Source: Mixophyes australis (Eukaryota > Chordata > Amphibia > Anura > Limnodynastidae). From it: a DNA stretch of 64,000 nt. The position numbers were made by a program, and so were the translations under genes. Positions 1-10,197 of the stretch are shown one piece after another (within the stretch, counting starts at the first letter, position 1; every line of letters starts with the position of its first letter). The stretch is taken from NCBI GenBank assembly GCA_036250195.1, contig JAVHZZ010000004.1:140277229-140341228 (forward strand), read 5' to 3'. The notes below the pieces were generated by a model. It worked only from the letters and a program-made list of their open reading frames with translations, was not told the origin of the DNA and searched no databases.

Positions 1-2477
1 ACCATAACCCTTCCAGTGGACGAGGAACTGAGTCTTACCACGAATGGATCGGGATTTCAAGATGCGTTCAATCTCATATTCGTCGCCCAAGGCTGTCTTG
101 ATGGGAGGAGGCGGAGACTGAAGGTTGGAGAATTCGTTAAGGACCAAAGGTTTTTTTTTTTAAATCCAGTATATTTATTGGAATTTTTCAAGGTACAAAC
201 ATACCAAAGGACCAAAGGTTTTAATAAGGAAATATGAAAGGAGTTATGCACACGGAGTGAAGGAGGTAGATGGAGCTTATAGGTAACCGCATTAATAATA
301 TGAGCAATGCGGAAGGGACCAATATATCTGGGAGCGAATTTCATTGAAGGTAGCTTGAGCCTGAAATTACGCGTGGACAGCCACACCTTGTCCCCAACGT
401 GAAGAACTGGAATCTTCCTACGGTGACGATCAGCAAAGTGTTTATGCCGTTCCGAGGACTGTAAAAGTTTAGATCGTACCTGAGTCCAAATCTTCTTAAA
501 GTCACCGACCATATCTTGAGCTGCAGGTACCGATGCACTGGGAACTTCTGAAAAGGTGGGAAGTATGGGATGTCTGCCAAAGATGGTAAAGAAGGGAGAT
601 GTTCCAGAAGATTCATGTTCATGGATATTATGTGAAAATTCTGCCCAAGGTAAATAATCACTCCAGGAGGATAGGTGATCAGAGCAGTAACAATGGAGGA
701 ACTTCTCCAAATCCTGGTTGACCCGCTCAGTCTGACCATTGGTCTGGGGATGGTATCCCGATGAGAATTTTAGCTTAATTCCTAGATTGCTGCAAAAGGA
801 TCTCCAGAATCTTGAAATGAATTGTACACTTCTGTCAGAGATGATCTCAATGGGGCAACCGTGAATCCGAAAAATATTCTTAATAAAAAGAGTGGCTAGA
901 TCAGCAGCGGATGGCAATTTCTTGAGAGGGACAAAATGTGCCCATTTGGAAAAACGATCGACCACCACCCAAATAGTATTGAAGCCATGACTATTGGGGA
1001 TATCAGTAATAAAATCCATGCTGATGCTTGCCCAAGGTGAGTCTGGAATCGGGAGCGGAAGTAGAAGCCCTGCTGGTAGATGCCTAGGTGTCTTGTGACG
1101 GGCACATAAACCGCAAGCTGCAACATACTTATGAACGTCAGCACTCAAGGATGGCCACCAATAGCTGCGGGACAAAAGAGCAATAGTCTTCTTAACCCCA
1201 GTATGCCCAACAAATCTGGAATTGTGGGCCCACGCCAACAGTCTGGGACGAAGATGGGTCTCCACAAAAGAACATCCAGCAGGGGGTGTCTTAACAGAGG
1301 ATTTAGTCAAAGCCAAAATCTTCAGAGGACTGATGATAGGTCTAACACCGGACTGGCAAGAATCCGAAGGATCAAAAGACCTGGAAAGTGCATTGGCCCT
1401 GGAATTCTTCAACCCAGCACGGTAAGTCAGGATCAACTGGAATCTGGAAAAAAAAAGTGACCAGCGGGCCTGACGAGGGTTAAGGCACTGAGCGGATTCC
1501 AGATAGGTGAGGTTCTTATAATCTGTGAATACCGTGATAGGATGGAGAGCGCCTTCGAGCAGGTACTGCCATTCTTCTAAGGCTATCTCGATGGCCAGGA
1601 GCTCCTTGTCACCGATGTTATTGTTGACCTCATTGGGTAAAAATTTCCTGGAGTGAAAGCCACATGGAGAGAAAGTGCCGGCAGAATTCTTCTGAGAGAG
1701 GACTGCTCCCACACCCACCGAAGAAGCATCCACCTCTAGAAAGAACGGTCGTAGTTGATCAAGCTGTCTCAAGACAGGAGCTGTAGAGAAAGCTTCTTTT
1801 AGAACTTTGAAGGCCAAGACTGCATCCTGAGGCCAGTTCTTGGCTAACCCACCTTTACGGGTAAGTGACGTGATGGGCGAGATCAAAGAAGAGAAGTTTT
1901 TAATGAATTGCCGGTAATAGTTGCAGAATCCAATAAAACGTTGAGTAGCCTTCAGGCCAGAGGGTTGAGGCCAACTAAGGATAGATTCTACCTTCTTTGG
2001 ATCCATTTGGAGACCCATGCCAGAGATTATATACCCAAGGAAGGGAACCTGAGGTTGATCAAAAAGGCACTTCTCCAATTTGCAGTATAGGTGATTAGTA
2101 CGAAGCCGAGACAGAACTTCTTTGACATGATCTCGATGAGAGGTGATGTTCTGGGAGAAGACCAGGATATCATCAAGATAGACGACTACAGATAGATACA
2201 AAAGATCTCTGAAGATTTTGTTGATGAATTATTGAAAAACGGCAGGGGCTTTACAAAGCCCAAAGGGCATCACGAGGTACTCATAATGTCCGTCTCTCGT
2301 ATTAAAAGCGGTTTTCCACTCATCACCTTGACGAATGCGGATAAGGTTATAGGCCCCTCTAAGATCCAGTTTGGTGAAAATCTGTGCTCCACGAATCCGA
2401 TCAGAGTTCTGATATGAGAGGTAATGGGTAACGGTTCTTCACCGTAATGGCATTCAGCTTCCGGTAGTCAATACAGG
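1..2477 (-). pseudogene. pol remnant of A: RT palm, RNase H, integrase, chromodomain
   Basis: Read leftward from 2477, the frame gives RPCIDYR, then MPFGLC and the RT catalytic YLDDI box near 2180, an RNase H region, an integrase HHCC domain (GHTGVKKT, CGLCARH), the DDE core (SMDFITD, DRSVQF, NGQTERVNQDLE) and a GPFRI-type C-terminal domain. A chromodomain begins near 100 (YEIERILKSR, FLVHWKGYG) and continues past base 1. There is a stop between the fingers and YLDDI (near 2233), and a short polyA insertion separates integrase from chromodomain. The DDE core has Ser in DRSVQF where B and C have Gly (DRGVQF). The frame from about 2201 to 235 is otherwise open. Confidence 0.9.
141..222 (-). mobile_element. 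tiny 5'-truncated polyA retro-insert with target duplication
   Basis: The target sequence GGACCAAAGGTTT occurs at 141-153 and again at 209-221. Between the copies, the minus strand shows about 45 nt ending in an AATAAA signal and a run of A (T run on plus at 151-161). This is the signature of a LINE-mobilised, severely 5'-truncated insert. It separates the integrase end of element A from its chromodomain. The source transcript is not recognisable from so short a piece. Confidence 0.7.
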
Positions 2478-2689
2478 GTCTAAGGCAGTGGTTCCCAAAC
2501 TTTTGCAGTTCGCGGCACCCTTAGAGTCTCCATAATTTTTTTAAGGCACCCCTCCAAAATAATTACCGAGCAGTCCTGTTTTAGAAGTAGTTGGGTCAAA
2601 AAATTGTAATAAGTATTTAGGTCAGGACAGAAATGCTTATTTAGTTGTATGCAAAAATGCCCCCTCTGCATCCAGACACTCTGCCCCCT

Positions 2690-3790
2690 CTGCATCCAGG
2701 CACACTGCCCCCTCTCACGCTATTCCCCCTCCTGTCACGCTGTCCCAGCTCCTCTGCCCTCTCATGCTGTCCCCCTCCTCTGCCCTCTGTCACGCTGTCC
2801 CCCTCCTCTGCCCTCTGCCACGCTGTCCCAGCTCCTCTGCCCTCTGTCACGCTGTCCCAGCTCCTCTGCCCTCTGTCACGCTGTCCCAGCTCCTCTGCCC
2901 TCTGTCCCCCTACTCTGCCCTCTCTCACGCTGTCCCCCTCCTGTCACGCTGTCCCTCTCCTCTGTCCCCCTCCTGTCACGCTGTCCCTCTCCTCTGTCCC
3001 CCTCTGTCCCACTGTCCCTCTCCTCTGTCCCCCTCCTGTCACGCTGTCCCTCTCCTCTGTCCCCCTCCTGTCACGCTGTCCCTCTCCTCTGTCCCCTTCC
3101 TGTCACGCTGCCCCTCTCCTCTGCCCCCCTCCTGTCACGCTGTCACTCTCCTCTGTCCCTCTCCTGTTACGCTGTCCCTCTCCTGTCACTCTCCTTTGTC
3201 CCCCTCCTGTCACGCAGTCACTCTCCTCTGTCCCCCTGCTGTCACACTCCTCTTTCCCCCTGTCACACTCCTCTGTTCCCCTGCTGTCACTTTTCTCTGT
3301 CCCCCTCCTGTCACGCTGTCACTCTCCTCTGTCCCCCTGCTGTCACTCTCCTCTGTCCCTCTCCTGTCTCTCTCCTCTGTCCCCCTCCTGTCACGCTGTC
3401 ACTCTCCTCTGTCCCCCTCCTGTCCCTCTCCTGTCACGCTGTCACTCTCCTCTGTCCCCCTCCTGTCACGCTGTCACTCTCCTCTGTCCCCCTCCTGTCA
3501 CGCTGTCACTCTCCTCTGTCCCCCTGCTGTCACACTCCTTTGTCCCCCTGCTGTCACACTCCTCTGTTCCCCTGCTGTCACTCTTCTCTGTCCCCCTCCT
3601 GTCACGCTGTCAATCTCCTCTGTCCCCCTGCTGTCCCTCTCCTCTGTCCCCCTGCTGTCACTCTCCTTTGTCCCTCTCCTCTGTCCCCCTGCTGTCACTC
3701 TCCTCTGTCCATCTCCTGTCACTCTCCTCTGTCCCCCTGCTGTCACTCTCCTCTGTCCCTCTCCTGTCACTCTCCTCTGCCCTCTCTCAC
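2690..3790. repeat. C/T-rich tandem array (about 1.1 kb)
   Basis: Imperfect tandem copies of CTCCTCTGTCCCCCT plus CCTGTCACGCTGTCACT make up the whole interval. The plus strand is nearly all pyrimidine apart from the GTCACG and GTCC steps. Unit length and spacing vary, so it is a degenerate minisatellite within the hAT-like element. Long open frames of about 380-416 codons occur in all three plus frames only because the repeat lacks stop triplets. Confidence 0.92.
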
Positions 3791-3999
3791 TTTGCTCCCT
3801 CTGCCGCGGGCCAGCCATAAAAAAACCCAAACAGAAACACCAACCAATCCGCGCGGCGCCGGGACCCAGCATCCTCCTCTCTCACACAGCTGTCACTGAT
3901 ATGACAGCTGCGTGAGAGAGGAGGATGCTGGGTCCCGGCGCCGCGCGGATTGGTAAATGTTTCTGCTTGGTTTTTTTTATGGCTGGCCCGCGGCACCCC
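3787..3999. repeat. long palindrome (about 100-bp arms)
   Basis: The sequence from GCCGCGGGCCAGCCAT through CACACAGCTGTCA is repeated in inverted orientation immediately after a short centre near 3900, ending at ATGGCTGGCCCGCGGC. The arms are close to perfect and GC-rich (CGCGCGGCGCCGGGACCC). This would fold into one long hairpin, and it forms the right sub-terminal part of the hAT-like element. Confidence 0.9.
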
Positions 4000-4041
4000 T
4001 TAGATACCTGGGCGCACAGTTTGGGAACCGCCGGTCTAATG

Positions 4042-5747
4042 GTACCCTCTTTCTTTTTGACAAAAAAGATCCCTGCACCGCCGGAGAGGAAGACTTGCGG
4101 ATAAAACCACATTCAAGATTCTCAGCGACGTATTCAGACATGGCCTGGGTCTCTAGGAGAGATAAGGGAAAGACTCTGCCTCTAGGGATGCACTTGTCAG
4201 GTACAAGGTCAATGGTGCAATCCCAGGGTCGATGAGGAGGCAGGGACTCAGCTGCAGCTTTGCTGAATACATCTACAAACTCGGCATAGGCCTCAGGAAG
4301 AGCAGGCTGCGGAGTAGAGGCTAGACAAGAGATTGAAGACTTAGGAGGATGTACAGCAGTCAAACAATGTTGCTTGCAGATGGATCCCCAAGAAATTACT
4401 TGGGCACGAGAACAATCGAACTGCGGATTGTGAGTTTTAAGCCAGGGAAGGCCCAAAATAACAGGATTGACGGACTGAGGAAGAATCAGGAAACTTATCC
4501 ACTCAGTGTGAAGCGCTCCTACCGCCAGCCGTAAGGGACTGGTAATGCGATCAATGGAACCATTGCTGATACGATTAACATCAATTGCAGTCAGTGCCAG
4601 AGGCTGTGGCAATGGAAGAATGGAGAGACGAAACTTGGAAGCCAACTCAGCGGAGATAAAGTTCCCAGCGGATCCAGAGTCCACAAAAGCTTTCAATTGC
4701 TGGGGGCCATCAGAAGAAAATAATGTAATAGGCATCAGAAATTCAGAATCTCTCAAGGAATAGGGAGTGAGGGACTTGGATCCTAGGACAACCTCCCTGA
4801 CATCGCCTAGGATGTTGCGTTTTCCCGGCCTCTTGAAGCATGAGGAGAGGAGGTGACCCGAGTCCCCACAATAAAGGCAAAGACGATTTTTGATACGTCT
4901 GTCACGCTCCTCCTGGGAAAGACGATAGCGGCCAATTTGCATAGGTTCCTCCTGAAGAATCACTGGAGCTTGGAACTGAGGCGCCAGACGAGGGAAGGAG
5001 CGCTGGGTCCGTTCACGTTCTTGCGTACGTTCCCTGTGGCGGATGTCCACCTTGATACACAGAGAGACCAAGTCGTCAACATTAGACGGAAGCTCACGGG
5101 AGGCCAAATCCTCTTTGATATGGTCGTTTAACCCCTGCTAAAAGGTGGCTACCAGAGCCTCATTGTATCAGCGGAGTTCTGAAGCCAAGGTGCGAAACTG
5201 TACGGCATACTGTCCAGCAGTGAGTGAAGCTTGACGGAGAGCTAATAGGCCAGAAATGGCGGAGGAAACGCGGCCTCATCAAAAACCCTCCGAAAATTCT
5301 TAATAAAGGTGGAAGAATCTCGGAGCGTAGGATCGTCTCGTTCCCAGAGGGGAGAAGCCCAAGACAAGGCTTGACCAGAGAGGAGGGAAATTATATAAGC
5401 CACTTTAGTCCTCTCGGAGGCAAAATTTTCTGGAGAAAGTTCAAACTGAATACCGCATTGGTTAAGGAACCCACTACATTTCTTAGGATCGCCATCATAT
5501 TTCTCCGGCGGTGGAATACGTAGGCTTCTGGAACTAGCGGTGCTGGCAGTAGACGTTGTGGCTGCGGAGGTAAGCATTACTGCTGAGGCAATCTGGCTAG
5601 CTGGAAGAGACCCCTGCAGGGTGTCTAAACGAAAACAACCCCATGAAGACTTTGCAAGAGTTGTGCCTGATTGGAGTCTTGCTGATCCACCCTGTGGGCT
5701 AAGTGGAGTAGAAGGTCCCGAGATGAGGGTTCGTCCTGTCCACTCAT
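4042..5747 (-). pseudogene. gag, protease and RT N-terminus of element A
   Basis: The start at 5747 (MSGQDEPSSRD) lies 15 nt inside the LTR boundary, as in B and C. A capsid-like region around 5242-5577 (SGQALSWASPLWERDDP), a CX2CX4HX4C knuckle (CLYCGDSGHLLSSC), the aspartic protease motif VDSGSAGNFIS and the RT entry region ([18 protein letters not shown]) follow. Three reading frames are needed to join them, so at least two frameshifts exist. Unlike B and C, gag and protease are in one frame here with no stop between knuckle and protease. The reading frame is cut at the hAT insertion. Confidence 0.88.
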
Positions 5748-5750
5748 ATG

Positions 5751-5762
5751 GCCAGAGTATAC
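5751..5762 (-). promoter_or_regulatory. primer-binding site of A, self-primer type
   Basis: Immediately inside the LTR the sense strand reads GT then ATACTCTGGC. Ten nucleotides are exactly complementary to the predicted transcript start GCCAGAGTAT in the LTR (sense start at 6158). This matches the self-priming mechanism known for Tf1/sushi elements rather than a tRNA primer site. Confidence 0.75.
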
Positions 5763-6357
5763 TGTCACGGAATTGCAGAGATGGCCGCTAACCGGTATTA
5801 GCAAAACTGAACAGGGAGGCGCGGAGTCTAACGTACCCCCGGTATTCACCAGGGACCCCCGCAAGGAGGTTTGGGCTTAGCTGCAGAGGGTACGCAGGTT
5901 CTCCAAGACAGTCACCGGTGTAGCGACAGTAGTAGACAGGCATAGTCAGGCAATCCAGGTCAGAGCCAACCGAGCGGTGAAGTACAGAGGGAGGATCCAG
6001 AGAGAAGTCAGGTCAAGCCAAATAGTCAAACCAGCCGGGCAGCGAGGTACCAAAACGAAACACAGGAGAGTAGTCCCAGGAAGCCGAGTCAGAACCGAAT
6101 AACACAGAGGATCAGAAGTTCAGGAAACGCTGGAGCTGGAGTGTACCAATACTCTGGCACTAGACATGTGTCAGAGGCTGCTTTATATACCCTAAGGTGC
6201 CTCCTGATTGGATTAGGGAGATTTTGGCGGTAAGACATGCTGGCTGCAGACAGGTAAGAAGAGATAGCGTCCCGCTGCTAGGCAACAGGACGTGGTTGCT
6301 GAAGGTGCAGGCGTCCGTCTCCTGCACCAAGTGTCAGTGCGGAGACGGCGCCTGACA
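5763..6357 (-). repeat. 5' LTR of element A
   Basis: On the minus strand it begins TGTCAGGCGCC and ends CCGTGACA, the TG...CA ends of an LTR. A TATATAAA box occupies 6189-6182, and the sense GCCAGAGTAT begins at 6158, 31 nt downstream. The 3' LTR lies outside the window, so the target duplication cannot be checked; the base after the LTR starts GTAAT. Confidence 0.85.
6158..6189 (-). promoter_or_regulatory. TATA box and predicted transcript start of element A
   Basis: Sense TATATAAA (6189-6182) precedes GCCAGAGTAT (from 6158) by 31 nt, the normal TATA-to-start spacing for RNA polymerase II. The start is inferred from spacing and from complementarity to the primer-binding site. Confidence 0.7.
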
Positions 6358-6664
6358 GTAATATTAACAAGTGTCTACCCACTATTCTTAGGTAAAGGTT
6401 TATTCTGGTGCTGTCTAGTTTGGTCTAGCAAGATTGGCTCTGAAACAGCATTGATAATGTACATATCATATTATTTAGAAAACTTCTACTGTAATGACTT
6501 GATTAATAAAGTTTGGTCTAAAATAAAGCAGACAAAAGGGGAAGCTCCATGGTTCAGGAATTTTCACTTTTTATTGAATAAAGCTCTGAAATGCCCATGT
6601 ACCACAAGTATTTTACATCAACACAGGCTGTACAATGTAACTTGAATGGGTCAGGAAGAACAGA
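6358..6664. other. unassigned spacer between elements A and C
   Basis: About 300 bp of AT-rich DNA with no gene or repeat that I can identify. Element C inserted at its right edge, and the same tract resumes after 23707. Confidence 0.5.
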
Positions 6665-6934
6665 CATTCTGTCACGGGCACTAGGAGTAGCTTACCCGAG
6701 TTTCACCAGATGGAACTCTGCTAGAGAGGCGGCGTTATGGCACGCACCTCAAAGCAGGCAGGTGAATGATTGGAGCGACACAACAGCAGGAGAGTAGAGA
6801 TAGTCTGAGGAAGTCAGCGACTTGCAGCTATGGTTAGAGGAAAGTCAGCGACTTGGAGCAGTAAACTGGAGGCTGAAGATAATGTAGACACGAGGAGTGG
6901 ACGTGGATAGGTGATGGTAGGTAGAGGAGGAGTC

Positions 6935-7275
6935 AGTGGTCTGCGTACAGCAAGTTGTACCACTGTAGCGATGGGAAGAATAGTACTGGTGCAGGTAGGT
7001 AGCAGGGTAGTCGGTGGTCTGCGTTCAGCAAGTTGTACCACCCCTATGGTGGGGAGTCTGGTCCAGGTGTAGGTAGGTAATAGGAGAGTCAGTGGTCTTG
7101 TATAGCAAGTTGTACCACCGCTGTGGTGAGGAGTCTGGTCCAGGTGTAGGTAGGTAATAGGAGAGTCAGTGGTCTGCGTATAGCAAGTTGTACCACTGCT
7201 GTGATAGGAGGACTTGTCCAGGTGCGGGTAGGTAGCAGGGAAGTCAGTGGTCTGCATGCAGCAAGTTGTACCACT
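6935..7275 (-). repeat. hairpin array, 5 copies, period 77-78 bp (LTR C left)
   Basis: Copies at 6935-6964, 7013-7042, 7091-7119, 7168-7197 and 7246-7275. Each has outer stem, 5' internal loop ACAACT, inner stem TGC/GCA and a variable apical loop on the minus (sense) strand. The second copy has stem GGTGGT/ACCACC instead of AGTGGT/ACCACT. The third has a G-T (G-U in RNA) closing pair and an alternative inner stem CTTG/CAAG. Confidence 0.9.
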
Positions 7276-7728
7276 GCTGTGAGAAGGAATGAGGACTTGT
7301 CCAGGTGCAGGAGAGTGAAGTTGAAAGGCAAACTGTGGCTGTATGGAAACAGCGCGAGTAGAGCAATGTCTTGTGAGGCAGAGATGTAAGGCACAATGAA
7401 TAGTCTGGAGTAGATGCCTTGCAGTAAGGAGAAGCTGGTCACAGCAGATATGCACAATAACGCTAAGTAGTAGCGTGAGGAGATATCGTAGCTTGAGTGA
7501 AAGCTTGTCCTAAATGAAGCAATGCAGAACACAGTCTATATGGGTACTTGTACCATGTGCAGCAAACAACAATGGATACAACTGGTATGCGAGCAATAGG
7601 CAATAGTCAATAGTCAGTAGAGCATACCCAGTTGTGTAGATCCGGAATCAGCTGAGAAGTGAAGCGTTGTAGCGGTATGGGAACCGCCGCTGAGTTGAGC
7701 AGGGAGCAGCGTGGAAGCTGAAGCACGA

Positions 7729-8037
7729 GTAGAGCTGGAAGCAGTTTGGAAACTGCACACAGGAGTAGAGCTGGAAGCAGCTTGGAAACTGCACACAGGA
7801 GTAGAGCTGGAAGCAGCATGGAAACTGCACACAGGAGTAGAGCTGGAAGCAGCTTGGAAACTGCACACAGGAGTAGAGCTGGAAGCAGTTTGGAAACTGC
7901 ACACAGGATTAGAGCTGGAAGTGCACACAGGAGTAGAGCTGGAAGCAGTTTGGAAACTGCACACAGGAGTAGAGCTGGAAGCAGCTTGGAAACTGCACAC
8001 AGGAGTAGAGCTGGAAGCAGTTTGGAAACTGCACACA
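7729..8037. repeat. 36-bp minisatellite, about 8.7 units (LTR C left)
   Basis: Unit GTAGAGCTGGAAGCAG plus TTTGGAAACTGCACACAGGA. One unit near 7909 is shortened to 24 bp. GCAG-TTT-GG-AAA-CTGC inside each unit is an inverted repeat. Because 36 is a multiple of three and the unit lacks stops in most frames, several long but meaningless frames overlap here. Confidence 0.92.
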
Positions 8038-8279
8038 CCTATAGAAGTTCACTGGAAGTGAGACTTCAAGATCAGGCAACTACCTAAGGCTGCAGGTGCC
8101 TTAAGTAGGGAGGGGTGATGATCCATCAATCACATTAGTGGTCAGGTGTAGTTGTTAAAGGGACCTGCGCATGCCCAGTGCGACAGGATGGCGGACGGCC
8201 GCGGTTCCACACAGGTGTGAGCGGGAAAGATGGAGAACCACGTACCAGAGTGGAGGCACTCACACTCCGGTGAGTGACA

Positions 8280-8297
8280 GTACCCCCCCTTTTAAAG
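8280..8297 (-). promoter_or_regulatory. polypurine tract of element C
   Basis: The minus strand shows a run of A then seven G followed by TAC directly before the 3' LTR, the usual site of plus-strand DNA priming. Confidence 0.8.
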
Positions 8298-8517
8298 GTG
8301 GGCACAGAACACTTGGAACCGGGTTTGCCCGGAAATTTTTGGTAGAATTTTTTAAGCAGGGCTGGAGCGTTGAGGTCCTCAGCGCGAATCCAGGAGCATT
8401 CTTCTGGACCGAAGCCCTTTCAATGAACGAGGAATCGGAGAGTTCCTCGCAAAATTTTTGCATCCAGGATCTGAGAGATCTCGAACTCCTCTTCTTGATG
8501 AATCTGTACTGGTTTAG
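8280..8517 (-). pseudogene. chromodomain end of element C pol
   Basis: The minus strand encodes a chromodomain closely matching that of B (HQEEEFEISQ, AEDLNAPALLKKFY), then the polypurine tract. The Trp of the HWKGFGPEE motif is a stop (TGA), so the domain is broken. It belongs to the frame that continues beyond 18189 on the other side of the nested insertions. Confidence 0.85.
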
Positions 8518-8662
8518 TGTCACTCACCGGACTGTGAGTGCTACTTCTCGTGTGTTTAGGAACCGTGGCCGTCCGCCATCCTGAGGGTCTGCGCATGTGC
8601 AGCCCTTTCAGACCTTCAGTACCTGTTCCTTTTAGTTAATTGGCTGATCAGGCAACACTCCC

Positions 8663-8703
8663 TATTTAAAGCACCTGTGGTCAATACCTCGTTGCCTGAT
8701 CTT
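8663..8703 (+). promoter_or_regulatory. TATA box and self-primer start in LTR D
   Basis: TATTTAAA at 8663-8670; GCCTGATCTT at 8694-8703. The first base is 31 nt after the start of the TATA-like box, exactly as in A and B. Confidence 0.7.
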
Positions 8704-8803
8704 GGAGTCTCATTCCCCATGAGCCTCTGAAGGTGTTCCTGTGTTTCCTCGTGTATTCAGCTCCTGCTGATTCCTGTTGTTCGTTTGTGGTTTCCAAACC
8801 ACT

Positions 8804-9060
8804 TCAACTCTCCCGTGTTCATCGTGACTGCACCAGCTGATTCCTATCCGCTGCCTCCGTGCTCCTACAGTATCCCGCTCACTTCAACTCTCCCGTGTTC
8901 ATCGTGACTGCACCAGCTGATTCCTATCCGCTGCCTCCGTGCTTCTACAGAGTCCTGCTCACCGCAACTCTCCAGTGTTCATCGTGTCTGCAGCCAGCTG
9001 ATTCCTGTTCGCTGTCTCCGTGCTTCTACAGTGTTCCTGCTTATGTCAACTCGCCTGTCT
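8804..9060 (+). repeat. 79-bp tandem units in LTR D
   Basis: CAACTCTCCCGTGTTCATCG recurs at 8804 and 8883, and in slightly diverged form at 8962, each followed by a CAGCTGATTCCTATCCGCTG-like segment. Period is 79 bp. The same segment recurs as 77-79-bp units in LTR B on the other strand. Confidence 0.85.
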
Positions 9061-9585
9061 GCATCGGGTCAGCATTCCGCTGCTTTCATCTCAGCTACTG
9101 GTTATCAGACCGCCTCATCTCTCCCGTGTTCTCCAGGTGTCCAGTTCCATATACTACTGCTTCCTGAGTATTGCCTAATCCTTGCTGGTCTACCTACCGT
9201 GCGCTGCACCAACTTGGTAACCGCTTCCACCTTCCAGTGGTCTCTCCTCCTGCCAGCCTCCAGCCGTTCAGGTATCCCTGCACGTCTCTCTGACAGCCTG
9301 CTCTCCTGAACCGCGGTATGCATACTTCTCATTGACTGTGCTTGTGTATTGCATATCTAGCTGGACTGAGTTGTTCTCCTCCGGAGTTCCCTATCCACTG
9401 AGACTATTGCTATCATTTGACTGTGTTTCCTATTTGCCTGGATAGTTCTTGTGACTTTGTATATTTGTGCAGTGCTGCTCAGTTATCATTATATTGTGCA
9501 TATCATCGTGGGATCAAGTTCTGTGTGTCCGTGTATACTCTGCATTGCATTCATCTCCTCGTGCTCCTCCTCACATATATATTTC

Positions 9586-9690
9586 AGTGGTACAACTTGC
9601 TAGATGCAGACCACTGTCTCCTGTCTCCAGTGACACCAGTTCTAGTATCCTCTCACATAGCAGTGGTACAACTTGCTAACGCAGACCACT
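9586..9690 (+). repeat. hairpin modules, 2 copies (LTR D, left part)
   Basis: Copies at 9586-9615 and 9662-9690 with stem AGTGGT/ACCACT, on the plus (sense) strand of this LTR. Apical loops TAGAT and TAAC differ from all other copies, whereas the internal loop ACAACT and inner stem TGC/GCA are kept. Confidence 0.88.
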
Positions 9691-9939
9691 GACTCCCCTG
9701 ATACCTTCACCTGGATTCCATTCTGTCACGGGCACTAGGAGTCTTTACCCAGGGATCACCAGGTGGTAGGCTTACCAGAGCAATGTAGATGGTAATAGGG
9801 TACTCTGGTAGCAGGGTGATCACGGAACAGGAAATGGTAGATGATGAGATGCTCAGGAAAGTCTATGACTAGCAGCACTGGTAATATGGAGGTAATAATA
9901 CACGAGGAACTGTATGGACAAGGGCACGTGAAGGTAGTC

Positions 9940-10197
9940 AGTGGTCTGCGATAGCAAGTTGTACCACTGCTATAGTGAGGAGGAATGTCCAACAGAAACG
10001 AGGAGGTGATGAGAGTCAGCGGTCTGCGGATAGCAAGTTGTACCGCTGTCTGAGTGAAGGAATGGAATCCAAGTGGAGGTATCCGGGTAGTCAGTGGTCT
10101 GCGATAGCAAGTTGTACCACTGCTATGTGAGAGGATACTGGAACAGGTGATACGGGAAACAGGGATCAGTGGTCTGCCATCAGCAAGTTGTACCACT
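9940..10197 (-). repeat. hairpin array, 4 copies (LTR B, 3')
   Basis: Copies at 9940-9968, 10018-10047, 10093-10121 and 10168-10197 (spacing 78, 75, 75). The second has both arms changed (AGCGGT/ACCGCT), keeping the stem paired. Apical loops on the sense strand are TATC, TATCC, TATC and TGATG. Confidence 0.9.

Larger units (their letters stand above)
2486..4033. mobile_element. hAT-like non-autonomous element with internal satellite and foldback
   Basis: The left end reads CAGTGGTTCCCAAAC and the right end is its near inverse (GTTTGGGAACCGCCG). Flanking 8-bp duplications GTCTAAGG (2478-2485) and GTCTAATG (4034-4041) match at 7 of 8 positions, as expected for hAT transposons. The element interrupts the RT of element A exactly between codons for TIR and PCIDYR, and removing it restores contiguity of the flanking RT text. 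It encodes no transposase; the interior is a pyrimidine-rich tandem array followed by a long palindrome. Confidence 0.85.
1..6357 (-). mobile_element. Ty3/gypsy chromovirus A (sushi type), 3' end beyond window
   Basis: The minus strand reads LTR (5763-6357), gag, zinc knuckle, protease, reverse transcriptase, RNase H, integrase and chromodomain, running off the left window edge inside the chromodomain. This order with a terminal chromodomain is that of vertebrate sushi-ichi chromoviruses of the Tf1/sushi group. Gag has several frameshifts, the RT has at least one stop, and pol is split by a hAT-like element (2486-4033) and a tiny polyA retro-insert (about 153-208), so the copy is dead. Its single LTR is much shorter (595 bp) than those of B, C and D and has no hairpin arrays. 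Confidence 0.93.
6670..8279 (-). repeat. 3' LTR of element C
   Basis: 1610 bp, TG...CA ends (plus strand TGTCACGGGCAC to GAGTGACA), followed by a G-rich polypurine tract on the minus strand (8280-8297). It contains five hairpin modules and a 36-bp tandem array. It is longer than its partner LTR mainly because it has one extra hairpin unit and about one extra 36-bp unit. Confidence 0.92.

Noticed and set aside
2645..3915. Three overlapping open frames of about 380-416 codons
   Set aside because: They exist in all three plus frames because the C/T-rich repeat has no stop triplets; composition is only Ser, Leu, Pro, Cys, Val.
7607..8087. Open frames of 84-143 codons in several frames and a direct-repeat array that looks CRISPR-like
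   Set aside because: It is a head-to-tail 36-bp minisatellite with no unique spacers, inside an LTR of a eukaryotic retrotransposon.
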